64,000 bases of DNA from Lineus longissimus (GCF_910592395.1 NC_088308.1:10555001-10619000), one strand, 5' to 3'; counted from the stretch's first letter, positions 1-10,139 are shown. Notes: generated from the sequence alone by a model not told the origin. Numbers and translations are program-made.

Positions 1-142
1 TCATGCAAAGGTGAATCATATTAATGTATTACGTTTCTATTGTTCGTTCACCCCAACGGCGTCGTCCCATTTCTATCGAAGAACGCAGGCACAGTACCAT
101 TCACTTTCGGTCCGTGTAATAGACATGCTTATTTCATTTCAG

Positions 143-432
143 GCATCGAATAAGTTACAGGCGCGCCACAAAGGACTCCAAAAAGATACCACCGAATGCT
201 GCAGAACTTGTTGAAGCATTTCAGAGACAAGTTGCGGACACGTTACGAGAACAGAACATTCAACCAGATCATCTTTTCAAAATGAATCAAACGTTCGTCC
301 GTTACGACTTTCCTCCGAACTACTCGATGGACAACAAAGGAAACCGCGACACCGATATCCTATCTTCTAGGGGCAACCCGAAAGAAGGATGTATAGTCAC
401 TTTAATGATTGCGGCTAATGGGAGGAAAGGAA
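143..432 (+). CDS. pogo/Tigger-like transposase-derived exon (start of DDE domain)
   Basis: Reading codons from 144 gives a peptide with the order RISYRRATK, then NAAELVEAF, then LFKMNQTFVRYDFPPNY, then NKG and MIAANGRK. This matches the start of the DDE domain in pogo/Tigger (CENP-B-type) transposases, where the usual motif is MDETPV followed by F/YDMP. A splice acceptor (atttcatttcag, AG at 141-142) precedes the exon, so the helix-turn-helix DNA-binding half lies left of the window. The first catalytic Asp is replaced by Asn (MNQT instead of MDET). Similarity stops at GRK near 430 with no good splice donor, although the frame stays open to 506. The matching C-terminal half is at 9362-10092, beyond an inserted Harbinger element. 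It could be a decayed transposon or an exapted gene. Confidence 0.75.
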
Positions 433-1323
433 TTGCCGAGATTAATCCCGAGACTAGTTCTGTAACAGACGGCTTGGAATTATTTGAAATTTTATTTATA
501 CTTTGAGAAAATTGTATGTTAGTTTTATTCTCTCATATTTCCTTGGTTTTGACAAAAAGCAAGATTGGAATATTTCATGGGTAAATCCCTCATTTTGATA
601 TATTTCTCTTTTAGAAGGACTGACCACGGTAACTAATTTGCTCAAGCCGTCACACATTTGCTCAAGCCGTCACACATTTGCTCTGAAGTCACACAGTAAT
701 TTCGGAAAGACCTGCTTGTAACGTAATGTAAGGGCCATGTACAAAACTATATGAAGCATTGGAAACGATCATGTGATCACGTATCAGCTGTTGACCAAAT
801 GTGTGTACATTCAATCTAAATGCAAAGGGAGATACTTTTTGAAAACGTGATGCCTGAAACCCTCAGATAGAGTTCACAAAATAGTATTGGGTAGTATATT
901 TAAATGCGATGCTTCTACAAATGATTATCATAGACATCTTCATAATTTTACAGATGTTGGTTTGAATTAGAACATTATTATCGACTGTGTAGGTCCTGCT
1001 CACCTTAATAGCAGATTGGCGAATTGAAGTAAATACCAGCCGAATTGGTAAACATCAGTTTCTGTGTGGTTAAGTCCTCTGGAGGGATCTTGTGACGATG
1101 TCACTCAAATGGGGTTACAAATCTTTGAATATTTTGTTCTGAACTTAAAAAATACTTCGATTTTAAATGATTTAAATATAGGCCTAAATGAAGTTTGGTC
1201 TAGTCATGGTTGATTGAAAGGTTTGTCTTTCATAAGTGTACAGCTGTTGCGCTAGTTCGGGGCTTGATGTCGACATTTGGGTTCGTCGGGACAATTGGCC
1301 GTGGTCACAGATGCTTTCTTGCA
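433..1323. other. non-coding stretch, short tandem repeat
   Basis: I see no supported gene. A 20-bp unit (ctcaagccgtcacacatttg) occurs twice in tandem at about 641-680. The rest is AT-rich sequence between the pogo exon and the left end of Harbinger-1, and may be intron of the pogo-derived gene. Confidence 0.5.
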
Positions 1324-1467
1324 TAAGGCTGGGTTCACATAGAACTATACGGTATTCGGTATACGCTATTCGATATACGCTATTCGGTATTCGCTATACG
1401 CTATACGGGCACGGCGAGTCACATAGGGTAGCATGCGTGCGGTATTCGGTCTTTTGTCGCCGATCAG

Positions 1468-3628
1468 ATGGAAAGTTCAGACGAAGAAGATTTGGCTCTT
1501 CTCCTCTTTTAATAGCCGAGGATGAAGCTGACCAGGTACAAAGACCAAAGAAAGAAAGAACAGAATGGGTGCGGCAGCACTTTAAGATGAGACCTCTGTT
1601 GGGGGAGTACCACAGGACATTTAAAAACCTCATGGATCATCCAGATGAGAAGATCTTCTTTAACTATATGCGCATGTCATACGCCAGCTACAGAGAGTTG
1701 AAAGATCTGATTTTGCCCCACATCCGTCCCATTGGATCAAACTGGAGGGAACCGATATCAGGAGAAGAGAAGCTTGTTTTGACCATAAGGTGAGTAAGAC
1801 AAATATCAATTTATGGTTTTATTAGTACAAAAATGGTACATTCATTATTGTTCTTTCACTTTGGAAATGGATAATAAGATTTCTGGGATGCATTACATGT
1901 CGGAGGAAGAAAGGCTCCATGACCATGCACAGGATATGGAGTTTATATCAGTTGCGACGATGTGGACGATGGTGTACTGGCCCGGCTTGATGTTAGCGTT
2001 GACGTTGACCATGATGCTGGCGTCCAGGGGCGTGGACTTTCATTCAAGGCTTTGGCTTCGGCATCCGATTCTCGGGAATGTTTGAGAGAACTTAGAACTG
2101 CCATCTGAAAGTCCAAAAAACAATCATCTGTCATTGCATCAACCTGCGGCATGATTGACTCAAAGAACTTGAGTCGAGGGGATTTCTGTTTGTCTTCCAT
2201 ACGTTGGGTCATCACTCTGTACAATCCAGATCGTTCGTCGTCAAGTGCATCATCGGTTGACTTCCTTTTTGAAACCCTAGTTTTTTAACTAGGTTTTGGG
2301 GGAATGGGTTTGAATGATGACGCCAATGGAGCCGGGGTTTCCTCGACGTCATCATCGGTATCACAAATGCCCGACTCATCTACAGCCTGTTCCAAGATCC
2401 CTCTACTGGTAGTAGTATCTCATCTCCAGAATCGTCTTGTGGATGGTCGTCATTGTCTTCAAGATTAGAAATGGTGTTTCTTTTCTCTTTGACGCCCTTC
2501 ACATAACTCATGGAGGTTTCAAATTTCCATGGCTTGTCATGTTGGCCGCTTCCTGATTTCTTACTTTTTCGGCGGCTCAAGGCACTATCAAAAGCCCGGT
2601 TCAGCGCCTCCCAAGTTTGTTTTGCGTTCACCCCTAAAATTGAAAAGAAATATTCATTATAAAGTATCTCTTTTGTTTTCAGACACCTTGCCACGGGATC
2701 CTCGTTTGCGTCGATGTCAGCACCTTTTCATATGGCAAAAAACACGATTGCCAAACATGTGTATGAAACATGTCAGAAGCTGTGGGCAGTACTCCAGCCA
2801 ATCGAGATGCCAAAACCGTCGGAGGATTACTGGAAACGAATAGCGAAACGTTTTGGCGAATTGTGGGATTTTCCCTTTGCCGTTGGAGCACTTGATGGGA
2901 AACACATTGCGATTGTGAACCCTTCAAACACTGGATCCATGTTCTACAATTACAAGGGGTTTCCTAGTATTGTGCTCATGGCATTAAGTGATGCAGATTC
3001 TTGCTTTATCTTGGTGGATTGTGGTCAATATGGAAGAGTTTGTGATGCCGGTGTCTTTCAAAATTCAGTGATATCTGAACTGCTGGAAAGGCAACAGCTT
3101 AACATTCCAAAGGGATATTTCAAAGTTAACACATCAAATGAAAAGATTCCATTCATGATTGTCGGTGATGAAGCCTTTCCTTTGAAGACGTACTTGATGC
3201 GTCCCTTTGCAGCCCGTACACTGAATGATGAGAGGCGTATCTACAACTATAGACATTCCAGAGCCCGACGTTCTGTCGAATGCTGTTTTGGAATTTTAGC
3301 CAAAAAGTTTGAAGTTTTCCAACGACCTATGCGCCTTCAGCCGGACAAAGTAGTTGCAGTTACAAATGCCGCAACGGTTCTTCACAACTATGTCCGAAGA
3401 CGAGATGGCCACATGAAAGATCGCACATCATCTATCAAGTATGAATTATTCCAGAATACAGGGAATGGTTTGATCAACCTTCAACCACTTCATGGTACTA
3501 GACGCAAGGGCCCAACGCGCCGCGTAGCGGCAAAAAAGCGAAGCTGGCGAAACATTTATAACGGGTCACCGTCACTTATTATTGGACTTATAGCGCATTT
3601 ACGGGGTTGCAACTATTTTGCTTTATAG
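1468..3628 (+). pseudogene. Harbinger-1 transposase, two exons (frameshifted)
   Basis: Exon 1 (1468-1789) starts MESSDEEDLALLL, the acidic start common in these proteins, then shifts frame near 1510. It continues as RPKKERTEWVRQHF up to EEKLVLTIR. The donor (ataag|gtgagt at 1790) and the acceptor (gttttcag, AG 2681-2682) join it in phase to exon 2, giving LTIR-HLATGSSF, the family's helix-turn-helix signature. Exon 2 carries the DDE triad: D in GALDGKHI, D in VDCGQYGRVCDAGVF and E in RRSVECCFGIL, with GDEAFPL between them. The open frame ends at 3628 and aataaa lies near 3712, but the expected C-terminal block is found separately at 7735-7911. The frameshift suggests it is dead. The MADF gene's second exon lies antisense inside its intron. 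Confidence 0.85.
1943..2633 (-). pseudogene. Harbinger-1 MADF/BESS protein, exon 2 (broken)
   Basis: Read on the minus strand from an acceptor (caattttag, exon from 2633), the peptide begins VNAKQTWEALNRAF and continues through KPWKFETSMSYV, the second half of a MADF domain. It is followed by an acidic linker and then by LKFFESIMPQVDAM with FQMAVLSSL, a BESS-like motif. Two lesions are visible: a frameshift near 2390 (after the run ending LLPVEGS) and an in-frame TAA near 2285. A minus-strand AATAAA lies near 1818-1823, after the stop at 1943. Exon 1 is at 7947-8091, and the splice phase matches exactly (G from exon 1 plus GG here gives Gly). The protein family helps Harbinger transposase bind DNA and enter the nucleus. 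Confidence 0.8.
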
Positions 3629-5015
3629 TGTCACCAGGAAAGAAAAGCATGCGACCTAACGCCGATCTATTTGTATAAAGTGATAATTGGAAGGTATATA
3701 GTAGGAAATATCAATAAAATAATCATTCCATGTCGTCTTTTGAGGGCATTTTTGATTGTAAAAAATATATGTGTACGTCACCGTAGTCTCTGCAATGATA
3801 ATTTTATCAGAGCAGTCTCGCGCAAGTAGAAGTTCTTTACCTATTAGTTTTCACTTATTAGTCTCAACGTCTGGCGCAAAGCCAGACGTTTTCCATTACG
3901 ATTTCACTACGATGTTTGACAAGAAGGAGCAGTGCGCGAGATATGCTAATGAGCAGACTTCCCTCGCTTGAGTTTCTGAAGAATGTTCCATATCGCGCTA
4001 AGCTCATCACTACTGATTATGACAGGCGTGCAACGGTAGGTATCTGCTCCCCAACTTCCACCCTAATACGGTACAATAAGTTACCATTTGATGGGAATGG
4101 GACAATGCCCTCACTGTGTATGGAGTCATAGGGATAAGAAGACATTATTCATTAGTGTTGGTACAAGTGATTTTGCCCAAAAAGCATGCGCATTCAAAAA
4201 ACAAAATATGCAAGGTATCACGTAGCCTACATGACCATGACGACGTGCAGAAAGTGCACTGGCCAGTGCATACCCTATGGCTATGTACTAGTAAACATGG
4301 TAAACATGAACAACATCATTATTCATCGGCAGTTCATTTTACTCCGAGCTTTTCCTGAAACATGATATAGCCATGATGATTAGGCCTACCATGTACCATG
4401 ACCAATAACAGCACTAGATCATGTAGATGTCAACAAGTTCACATGAACCGTATAATCCCGCATGGCGCATGTGGGGCATGCGTCTAAACCAAAGCCCCAA
4501 AATCACTTGTTTTGGTCTATTTCACTTGTGTTTCCCCCGTCTCCCAGTCCATAATACATTTACAGTTTACAATCCCCGATCATGGCCCAACAAAAGGTCA
4601 TCGGCTGACTAAAGGAACACAACTGTTCAATGGATTGTGTTGAATGCGATCAAACTACGTCTTTTCAATCGTGGATTGTAAATTTAACCCCATGGGCCTA
4701 GGGAAGGCCCTATAACAATACTTTCGACACAGTTATTATCTCCGCTGCCTCCACCATGTTACACACAGTGCTCACTGCTGATTCTAAAATGCGCCACCTA
4801 GTCAAAACAGGACATATGTTCTTCTAGGAATAGATCTCTTTCCAATATTTCGTCATTCCACTATCGTCATCACCTCATCATACTTTCATTGATTGACATT
4901 ACAGGCACACATCCACAGAGCACTCTTCAAATCATCTACACAGTGGTTATCCAACTAGGATTATAAAGGTAATTTCCTAGCCCCGCACAGTGGGTTTCAC
5001 TTTCAGTCTTGATAA
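3629..5015. other. repeat-rich non-coding filler inside Harbinger-1
   Basis: There is no supported gene. It contains a perfect 9-bp-stem hairpin (acgtctggc...gccagacgt) near 3868-3890 and the first copy of a 107-bp repeat (3898-4004). A block at about 4840-4930 is similar to about 5210-5300 (both hold cactatcgtcatcacctcat). Confidence 0.5.
3898..4004 (+). repeat. 107-bp direct repeat, copy 1
   Basis: It is almost identical to 5868-5974 (two differences seen by eye: atatgc/ataggc and ttctg/ttcgg). It begins acgatttcactacgatgttt and ends tatcgcgctaagct. The two copies lie about 2 kb apart in the same orientation. The function is unknown. Confidence 0.85.
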
Positions 5016-5019
5016 AGGG

Positions 5020-6110
5020 GCACTATTGCTAGCAGCTAGGTAGGCAAGATAAAGTTAGACGAAGTAGCCGATAGGGGTCTCTCACCCCTCAAAGTCCGTC
5101 ACAACTATTCAAGTTTGTACAAGGAATACATGCAGCGCTGACTCTAACAAGACCGAATGGGAATGTCGCACAGTCATCTGTCAAAAACAAGACCTATGTT
5201 GCAGTATGATCTCTTGCCAATATTTGATAATTGCACTATCGTCATCACCTCATCATACTTCATTGACATTACAGGCACACATTGACATAGACCACTGTTG
5301 CAGTCAACGACACAGTCGCTATCCAAGTAGCATTATAGAGGTAATTATCATTATCATACCTCATTAGCATGTGAACCAATCACGTCGCGTCCTTTGCGAT
5401 CACGGCAAAGCCTCATGGAATAATGTCTTTCACCGTTGAATAATTTTTCATATTCCATGCCTACAACTTCAATTTCTTCATATTCCATTGCTAGAAGTTC
5501 AATACTAATATAATATCCAAGATAAAGTTACAAGAAGTAGTCAATAGGGGTCTCTCACCTCTCACTGTATGTCCACACTATTCACGCTTGTACGAGGAAT
5601 ACATTCAATGCTGAATCTAACAACACCCAGTGCCCTTACTCTGTATATTAGTCACTGGAAGATGGCCCATTTCACTCCTTGCTTCTACTTCACCTATAGT
5701 CTCATTGCAAACGCCTCAGTTCTATGATATCACATTCACTTTCAGCTGTCATGCAACGCAACAACTGTGCTATCTGCCATCGCACATCAACGAAGAAGTG
5801 CAGCCGCCCACATTCCACCTCACGTCTGTCCGACTAGCTGCAATCCTCGAGGACGCCCCACTGTACCACGATTTCACTACGATGTTTGACAAGAAGGAGC
5901 AGTGCGCGAGATAGGCTAATGAGCAGACTTCCCTCGCTTGAGTTTCGGAAGAATGTTCCATATCGCGCTAAGCTGACCACTGCTGACTGTTGACTGTGCT
6001 TTGAGAGAGACTGGCGCCATGCCTAGAGATATGACTGACCCCTATTGGCAAATTTGTATGACTTTATCTTGCCTACCTAGCTGCTGCCTATAGTCTCCCT
6101 TTAACTGCGG
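5020..6110. mobile_element. about 1.1-kb non-autonomous TIR element
   Basis: Sequence at about 5020-5090 (taaagg..cactat..agcagctaggtaggcaagat) is the inverted complement, over about 70 bp with mismatches, of about 6036-6110 (attggcaaa..actttatcttgcctacctagctgctgcctatag). The interior has no supported ORF. It contains the second 107-bp repeat (5868-5974) and half of the hairpin seen at 7665-7724. The terminal repeats make this a MITE-like element; I could not assign a superfamily. Confidence 0.6.
5868..5974 (+). repeat. 107-bp direct repeat, copy 2
   Basis: This is the second copy of the repeat at 3898-4004. It is followed directly by a sequence (gttgactgtgctttgagagag, about 5986 on) that forms one arm of the perfect hairpin at 7665-7724. 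Confidence 0.85.
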
Positions 6111-6151
6111 AACACTTCAAAGTCGATAAAATGCCATGTTCCACCGGTGGT

Positions 6152-6326
6152 GTATTCCTGTTTCGCCTATTCCTGTTTCGCCTATTCCTGTTTCGCCTAT
6201 TCCTGTTTCGCCTAATTCCTGTTTCGCCTAATTCCTTTTTCACCTATTCCTGTTTCGCCTAATTCCTGTTTCGCCTATTCCTGTTTCGCCTAATTCCTGT
6301 TTAGCCTATTCCTGTTTCGCCTATTC
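6152..6326 (+). repeat. minisatellite, about 15-bp unit tattcctgtttcgcc
   Basis: About 12 imperfect copies of (ta)attcctgtttcgcc lie in tandem. The same unit recurs in the opposite orientation at 6963-7150, so the two arrays can pair as a long stem around a loop of about 630 bp. Confidence 0.95.
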
Positions 6327-6962
6327 AAATGTATTACTAACCTCCCTACAGACGTAGGAATATGAACCGTCCCTTACTGACCGACCAAACCCGAGGAGAG
6401 CCACATATGTACGCATTGACGAACGCATGTTACGCCTCAAAGAACAATACGTCAATGGAGAGAGGGACATAATGAGTTACGTTGATGCCATCAGTTACCT
6501 TGTCTGACATAATATCATGATATGTATTTTCCACCTTGTTTGACTTTATATGTGCTGTACCTACATGTATATTATGACATGGGTTTTACAGCTGATTTTG
6601 ATCAAATAATTATGAGAATGTACAATATTATGTATTTTTATCAAAAACTCATGAATTCAGTTTTCATGAAATAAACGACTGCTTTACTCTACTTAATCTA
6701 TTAGTTTTTACTGTGTGTCAGTATGGTCCTATGGTCATGGTTCTATGGTCAAATAAGTCCCGGACTGTCCCCGCTTTCAAGGTGACTCTTTCAAAACGGT
6801 CATGGCATGGTTTGTTAACAAAGTTGATGGCATTTGATTTGTCAAATTGTCATCACATCGTTAACATCATCCAATTGTCCCCTCACATTTTCCCCATAAA
6901 ATGAACATGCATCCCTAAGGTTCCCCGTGGGAGAGTCGATTTATTTTAGGGGTACTGGAAAG

Positions 6963-7150
6963 TAGGCGAAACAGGAATAGGCCAAACAGGAAATAGGCCA
7001 AACAGGAAATAGGCCAAACAGGAAATAGGCGAAAAAGGAATAGGCGGAACAGGAATAGGCGGAACAGGAATAGGCGAATCAGGAATAGGCGAAACAGGAA
7101 TTTTGTAGGCGAAACAGGAATAGGCGAAACAGGAATAGGCGAAACAGGCA
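6963..7150 (-). repeat. inverted partner minisatellite, unit ggcgaaacaggaata
   Basis: About 13 copies of ggc(g/c)(a/g)aacaggaata are present, the reverse complement of the 6152-6326 array, with unit variants (gccaaacaggaaa, gcggaacagg). The open frame across it on the minus strand is only a translation of the repeat. Confidence 0.95.
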
Positions 7151-7484
7151 TAAACCGTTCCACCTTTTAATGTGTTCAGACCGCCATTTTCAAAATAATC
7201 AAGTCAGGACAAGAGTTCTTCACAAGAGTTCACGCCAAACTGTAAATATAAACATGTGTGCTTTGTGGGGTCAACGTGGTCCTATCGATCGTATCTAGGA
7301 CCCTCTCTGTCTTGACCACACAAACTATTAAGCTACTAGGCTTCTTGTAAAAAATTGTCTTTTTCTGTATAAGTGTCAAATGTTCTTTCTTTATTTGTTT
7401 CTTCTCTATATGAAGAATATGTTGCACGACCCATGCGCCAATATAAATCGAAAGGCAAAGGCCCAATTCTGGGCCAAAACGCCT

Positions 7485-7509
7485 ATGATGATGATGATGA
7501 TGATGATGA
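7485..7509 (+). repeat. (ATG)n microsatellite
   Basis: About eight tandem ATG/TGA triplets lie at about 7485-7509. Confidence 0.95.
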
Positions 7510-7664
7510 GGACACTGCCTTCTAGTCTCATAATAAATTTTGCTTTCCTCAATAATAACATTTCTTCTTCTTCAATGCTTTCATCATTCCAAACCTCTCC
7601 TCCTCTGACTTTTACAGGGGTACAGTCATGGCAATCAAAACCCAAATACTGAAACCAAATGCCT

Positions 7665-7724
7665 GTTGACTGTGCTTTAAGAGAGACTGGCGCCATGCCT
7701 AGTCTCTCTTAAAGCACAGTCAAC
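7665..7724. repeat. perfect 24-bp-arm hairpin
   Basis: The arms are gttgactgtgctttaagaga... and its exact complement ...tctcttaaagcacagtcaac, with a 12-bp loop (ggcgccatgcct). It lies directly before the Harbinger-1 transposase C-terminal block. A single arm plus loop recurs at about 5986-6023. Confidence 0.95.
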
Positions 7725-7734
7725 AGACACCAAC

Positions 7735-7911
7735 CCCCTCAGACTCAGAAACCACAAACGCCCAACCCTTCCTGCTACGTTTGCTGACCACGCAGTTGGA
7801 CTGAGAGATACTATCACAGAATTCTTCTGTGATCCACAGGGGAGTGTGGAATGGCAACATCAGCATGTGTTCAGAAATGTGCTTCCCCGCGACCACGATG
7901 AGTTGAACTGA
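7735..7911 (+). pseudogene. Harbinger-1 transposase C-terminal block
   Basis: The plus-strand frame ending at the TGA at 7909-7911 reads NHKRPTLPATFADHAVGLRD, then TITEFFCDPQGSVEWQ and VFRNVLPRD. This matches the conserved tail of Harbinger transposases, and the tail of Harbinger-2 in this window reads IRDTLSEYF...GMVPWQRNVV. It therefore belongs to the transposase whose exon 2 ends at 3628, more than 4 kb upstream. Either it is a third exon, or the coding exon was split by the insertion of the intervening repeats. I see no clean acceptor that decides between these. Confidence 0.7.
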
Positions 7912-7946
7912 ACTTAAACTTAAACTTTAAAAAAAAGACAACCTAC

Positions 7947-8091
7947 CTTTTTTAGGCGGATGGATCTCACTTTCAAGCTTTTCCCAGGCCTGTTGGCGCT
8001 GGTCCTTATTTTTGTAATCGGGGTCCTCTGGATCCCACAGCAGGGGCATATGTCGAACCTTTTCGATAAGACCATACTTGTAGTCATCCAT
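7947..8091 (-). CDS. Harbinger-1 MADF protein, exon 1
   Basis: On the minus strand from the ATG at 8091 the peptide begins MDDYKYGLIEKVRHMPLLWD. It continues with PDYKNKDQRQQAW and ends HPPKK at a good donor (aaaaaag|gtaggt). This is the N-terminal half of a MADF domain (DNA-binding, Myb/SANT-like). The frame has no lesion. The matching second half starts at 2633, in exact splice phase, 5.3 kb away, with the transposase exons lying antisense between them. Confidence 0.8.
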
Positions 8092-8508
8092 TTGAAGTTG
8101 GCTATATGTTAATTAAAAGAATCATTTAGTTGATTAGTAATAAAACATGTAATGAAGGCCTGTACTTAGAAATTGCAATAAAATGAGTAAAAATGAGTAC
8201 TATTGTTTCTAACTTTTCCTATAGTATGCAATAAATCGTTTAATAATTGTGATAGATAACATTAAAACGCATGTTCTTACCGATTCCTCTGATCACTTCT
8301 GAACAGGGTGGTATACGCGGCACGAAAATCGAACGCGCACGATTTTCACTATACTATACTATACGCAGGTATACGACCTTTTGGAATAGTGCCCTCTAAT
8401 GTGACCCGGTATTGTGAAATTTCCTTGTTCGATTTCAGGTACCCGCGTGCCCTGGCAAAACGTGCACCGAATACCCGAATAGTATAGTTCTATGTGAACC
8501 CAGCCTTA

Positions 8509-9361
8509 GGGGCAAAGTGGTCAGGGTCGACAAAATCTGGCAACCCTCGTCATGGCTTCTCGAGTACCTGATTGGTCGGCCATGACGTGTTGGAGGTGTC
8601 ATGTTCGACTGGGCATGCGCAGCAGTTGGGTACTTATGGAAGGGACGCTCCGGAACCCGAGGAACTTCGGGAGTGACTGCGGAAAATTGATATTAACTTT
8701 GATCAAGAAAACTTTCTGTTTGGCCCATCAATTTTTTAAGTAAGTTCCTGTACATGGCCCGAAAAGGTTTAAAATTGTAACTCTGTATATATAAAATCGT
8801 CTGACAAAAGAAACTGATCACCCTACGAACGTGTTCCTTCAATTCCATTTCAAAGACCATCCATTCATAAAAAACGGACATCCTACCTGGACAGACCCTT
8901 TGCCGGCTTCCATCGCCGGTGTGCAAGGGATGGTAGTCCTAGGGCTGATAGTCCGTGTAACAATAGCCCGCATTGCTAAATGTTTTGGTTAGGGTTAGCG
9001 GTACAATAGATCATGCTGCATAATTGGTCAAATACAATGCTACCGGACTATGACTCCAGGGGGACTATATCTGCTGTCACGCCGGTGTAACATCTGTGGT
9101 TGTTCCCCATGTGTCAGTGTTTCCAAACAATAGGCAGCTAGAGAGACCACGACTTTTCAATAGGGGGGATACACAGAAAAACTTGTCAATCTATTTTTGA
9201 GCGTTCCCAAACAATGAGGGGAAACACTCAAAAACAGAAACACTCAAAAACATTACACCGGCACTGCAGGTTAAGATCTACAACCTCTGGGGGGAACCCA
9301 TATCACCATAGGTTGGATGTCCACTGACAATCTGGCCCTCACATTCTAAGCCGGATCTCAG
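8509..9361. other. non-coding, intron-like stretch
   Basis: I see no supported gene. It lies between the right end of Harbinger-1 and the next pogo-type exon. Confidence 0.4.
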
Positions 9362-9442
9362 GGAGGACACCAGCGCTTGGTGACAGTTCCGCACGGACGT
9401 GTTATGCAAGAACTGAGGGAGCATGCACCCGAAAACGTTAGG
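9362..9442 (+). CDS. pogo/Tigger-derived internal exon
   Basis: The frame GGHQRLVTVPHGRVMQELR, then EHAPENVR, ends at a consensus donor (ttagg|gtaagt, GT at 9443). It splices in frame to 9589, giving ENVR-LTSSPNGW. This is the family's strand before the GW motif that precedes the second catalytic residue. The acceptor (atctcag at 9355-9361) is plausible but weak, and a TAA at about 9347 limits the exon on the left. Confidence 0.6.
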
Positions 9443-9588
9443 GTAAGTCATATCAACACAAAATCCTACTAGGTACAAATCCGCTCTTTCGTTGTGCCTA
9501 TTGGAGTAGTAACTGAGAAAGTTGTAATCTAGTAAAACTTTTTAGATTTCCGTCGATACAACTGAACATTTTGCATATTTCTCTTCAG

Positions 9589-10092
9589 TTAACATCTAGC
9601 CCAAATGGATGGGCTAGAATCGAATCGTTAGTTCAATGGGCTGAAACAGTGCTCACCGACTTCGTTGATGGAGCTGCATTTTTGCTAGTTGTGAACCGGT
9701 ATCCCGCTCACCTTAATGGACTGTTTCGAGAAGCAGTAGAGAACTTGGGTGGCGGCATGGACTTTGTTCTCGGAGGTTGTAATTCGCGTGTCCAACCACT
9801 GGATTTAACGATCATGTATGCTTTTAAATCGAGACTGAGGGCGATCTGGAAGGCGTGGAAGGTAGGAAATACGGACGATGACGGAAACTGTCCGCCTATA
9901 TCGCGTAGAGAAGTTGTAAGAATGATTGGACTGGCGTGGGAGAGAATTGTTGATGAGGCAGTGCGTGTTGCCTGGCGTGTAAGTGGCCTTGTGGCAGAAC
10001 ATGCTAATATCGGTAGCAATGACCTAGTTATTGAAGATGAAGAGCAAGTTGATGGTTTAGAGTTCCTTTCTGACCCCGAAAATGACGAGTAG
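9589..10092 (+). CDS. pogo/Tigger-derived terminal exon (DDE domain, C-terminal half)
   Basis: The exon begins after a strong acceptor (catatttctcttcag). The peptide runs LTSSPNGWARIESLVQWAE, then AAFLLVVNRYPAHLNG, then GGCNSRVQPLDLTIMYAFKS, then an acidic tail EDEEQVDGLEF, and ends at the TAG at 10090-10092. AATAAA follows at 10133. The layout matches the second half of a Tigger DDE domain. The second catalytic Asp (usually LLVLDSF.HL) is Asn here (VVNRY), while the third (QPLD) is kept. With the first Asp also changed at the 143-432 exon, the protein cannot be an ordinary active transposase, yet the frame is intact for 168 codons. Confidence 0.8.
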   Translation, partial: LTSSPNGWARIESLVQWAETVLTDFVDGAAFLLVVNRYPAHLNGLFREAVENLGGGMDFVLGGCNSRVQPLDLTIMYAFKSRLRAIWKAWKVGNTDDDGNCPPISRREVVRMIGLAWERIVDEAVRVAWRVSGLVAEHANIGSNDLVIEDEEQVDGLEFLSDPENDE

Positions 10093-10139
10093 TCTGCTCA
10101 GTAAATGATTTCGTTACCGTACATTGTGTTTGAATAAAA

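Larger units (their letters stand above)
1324..8508 (+). mobile_element. Harbinger-1: decayed autonomous PIF/Harbinger transposon with internal insertions
   Basis: The left end at 1324 and the right end at 8508 share an inverted repeat of about 27 bp (taaggctgggttcacatag... against its complement at 8482-8508). Subterminal copies of tatacgctattcggtat follow the left end. The flanking trinucleotides TAA and TTA are near the TWA target typical of the superfamily, but they are not identical. The element encodes a DDE_Tnp_4 transposase on the plus strand and a MADF/BESS accessory protein on the minus strand, the usual Harbinger gene pair. Its length of 7.2 kb is well above the usual 3-5 kb, because about 4 kb between 3.6 and 7.7 kb is filled with unrelated repeats. 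Confidence 0.8.

Noticed and set aside
1236-1467. Upstream start for the Harbinger-1 transposase
   Set aside because: This part reads through the TIR and subterminal repeats (tatacgctattc) and is not protein-like; MESSDEED at 1468 is the natural start.
6152-7150. CRISPR-like array
   Set aside because: The units are contiguous with no spacers, and the host is clearly an animal; it is a minisatellite.
6915-7163. 82-codon minus-strand ORF
   Set aside because: It is a direct translation of the 15-bp minisatellite (RLFLF repeats).
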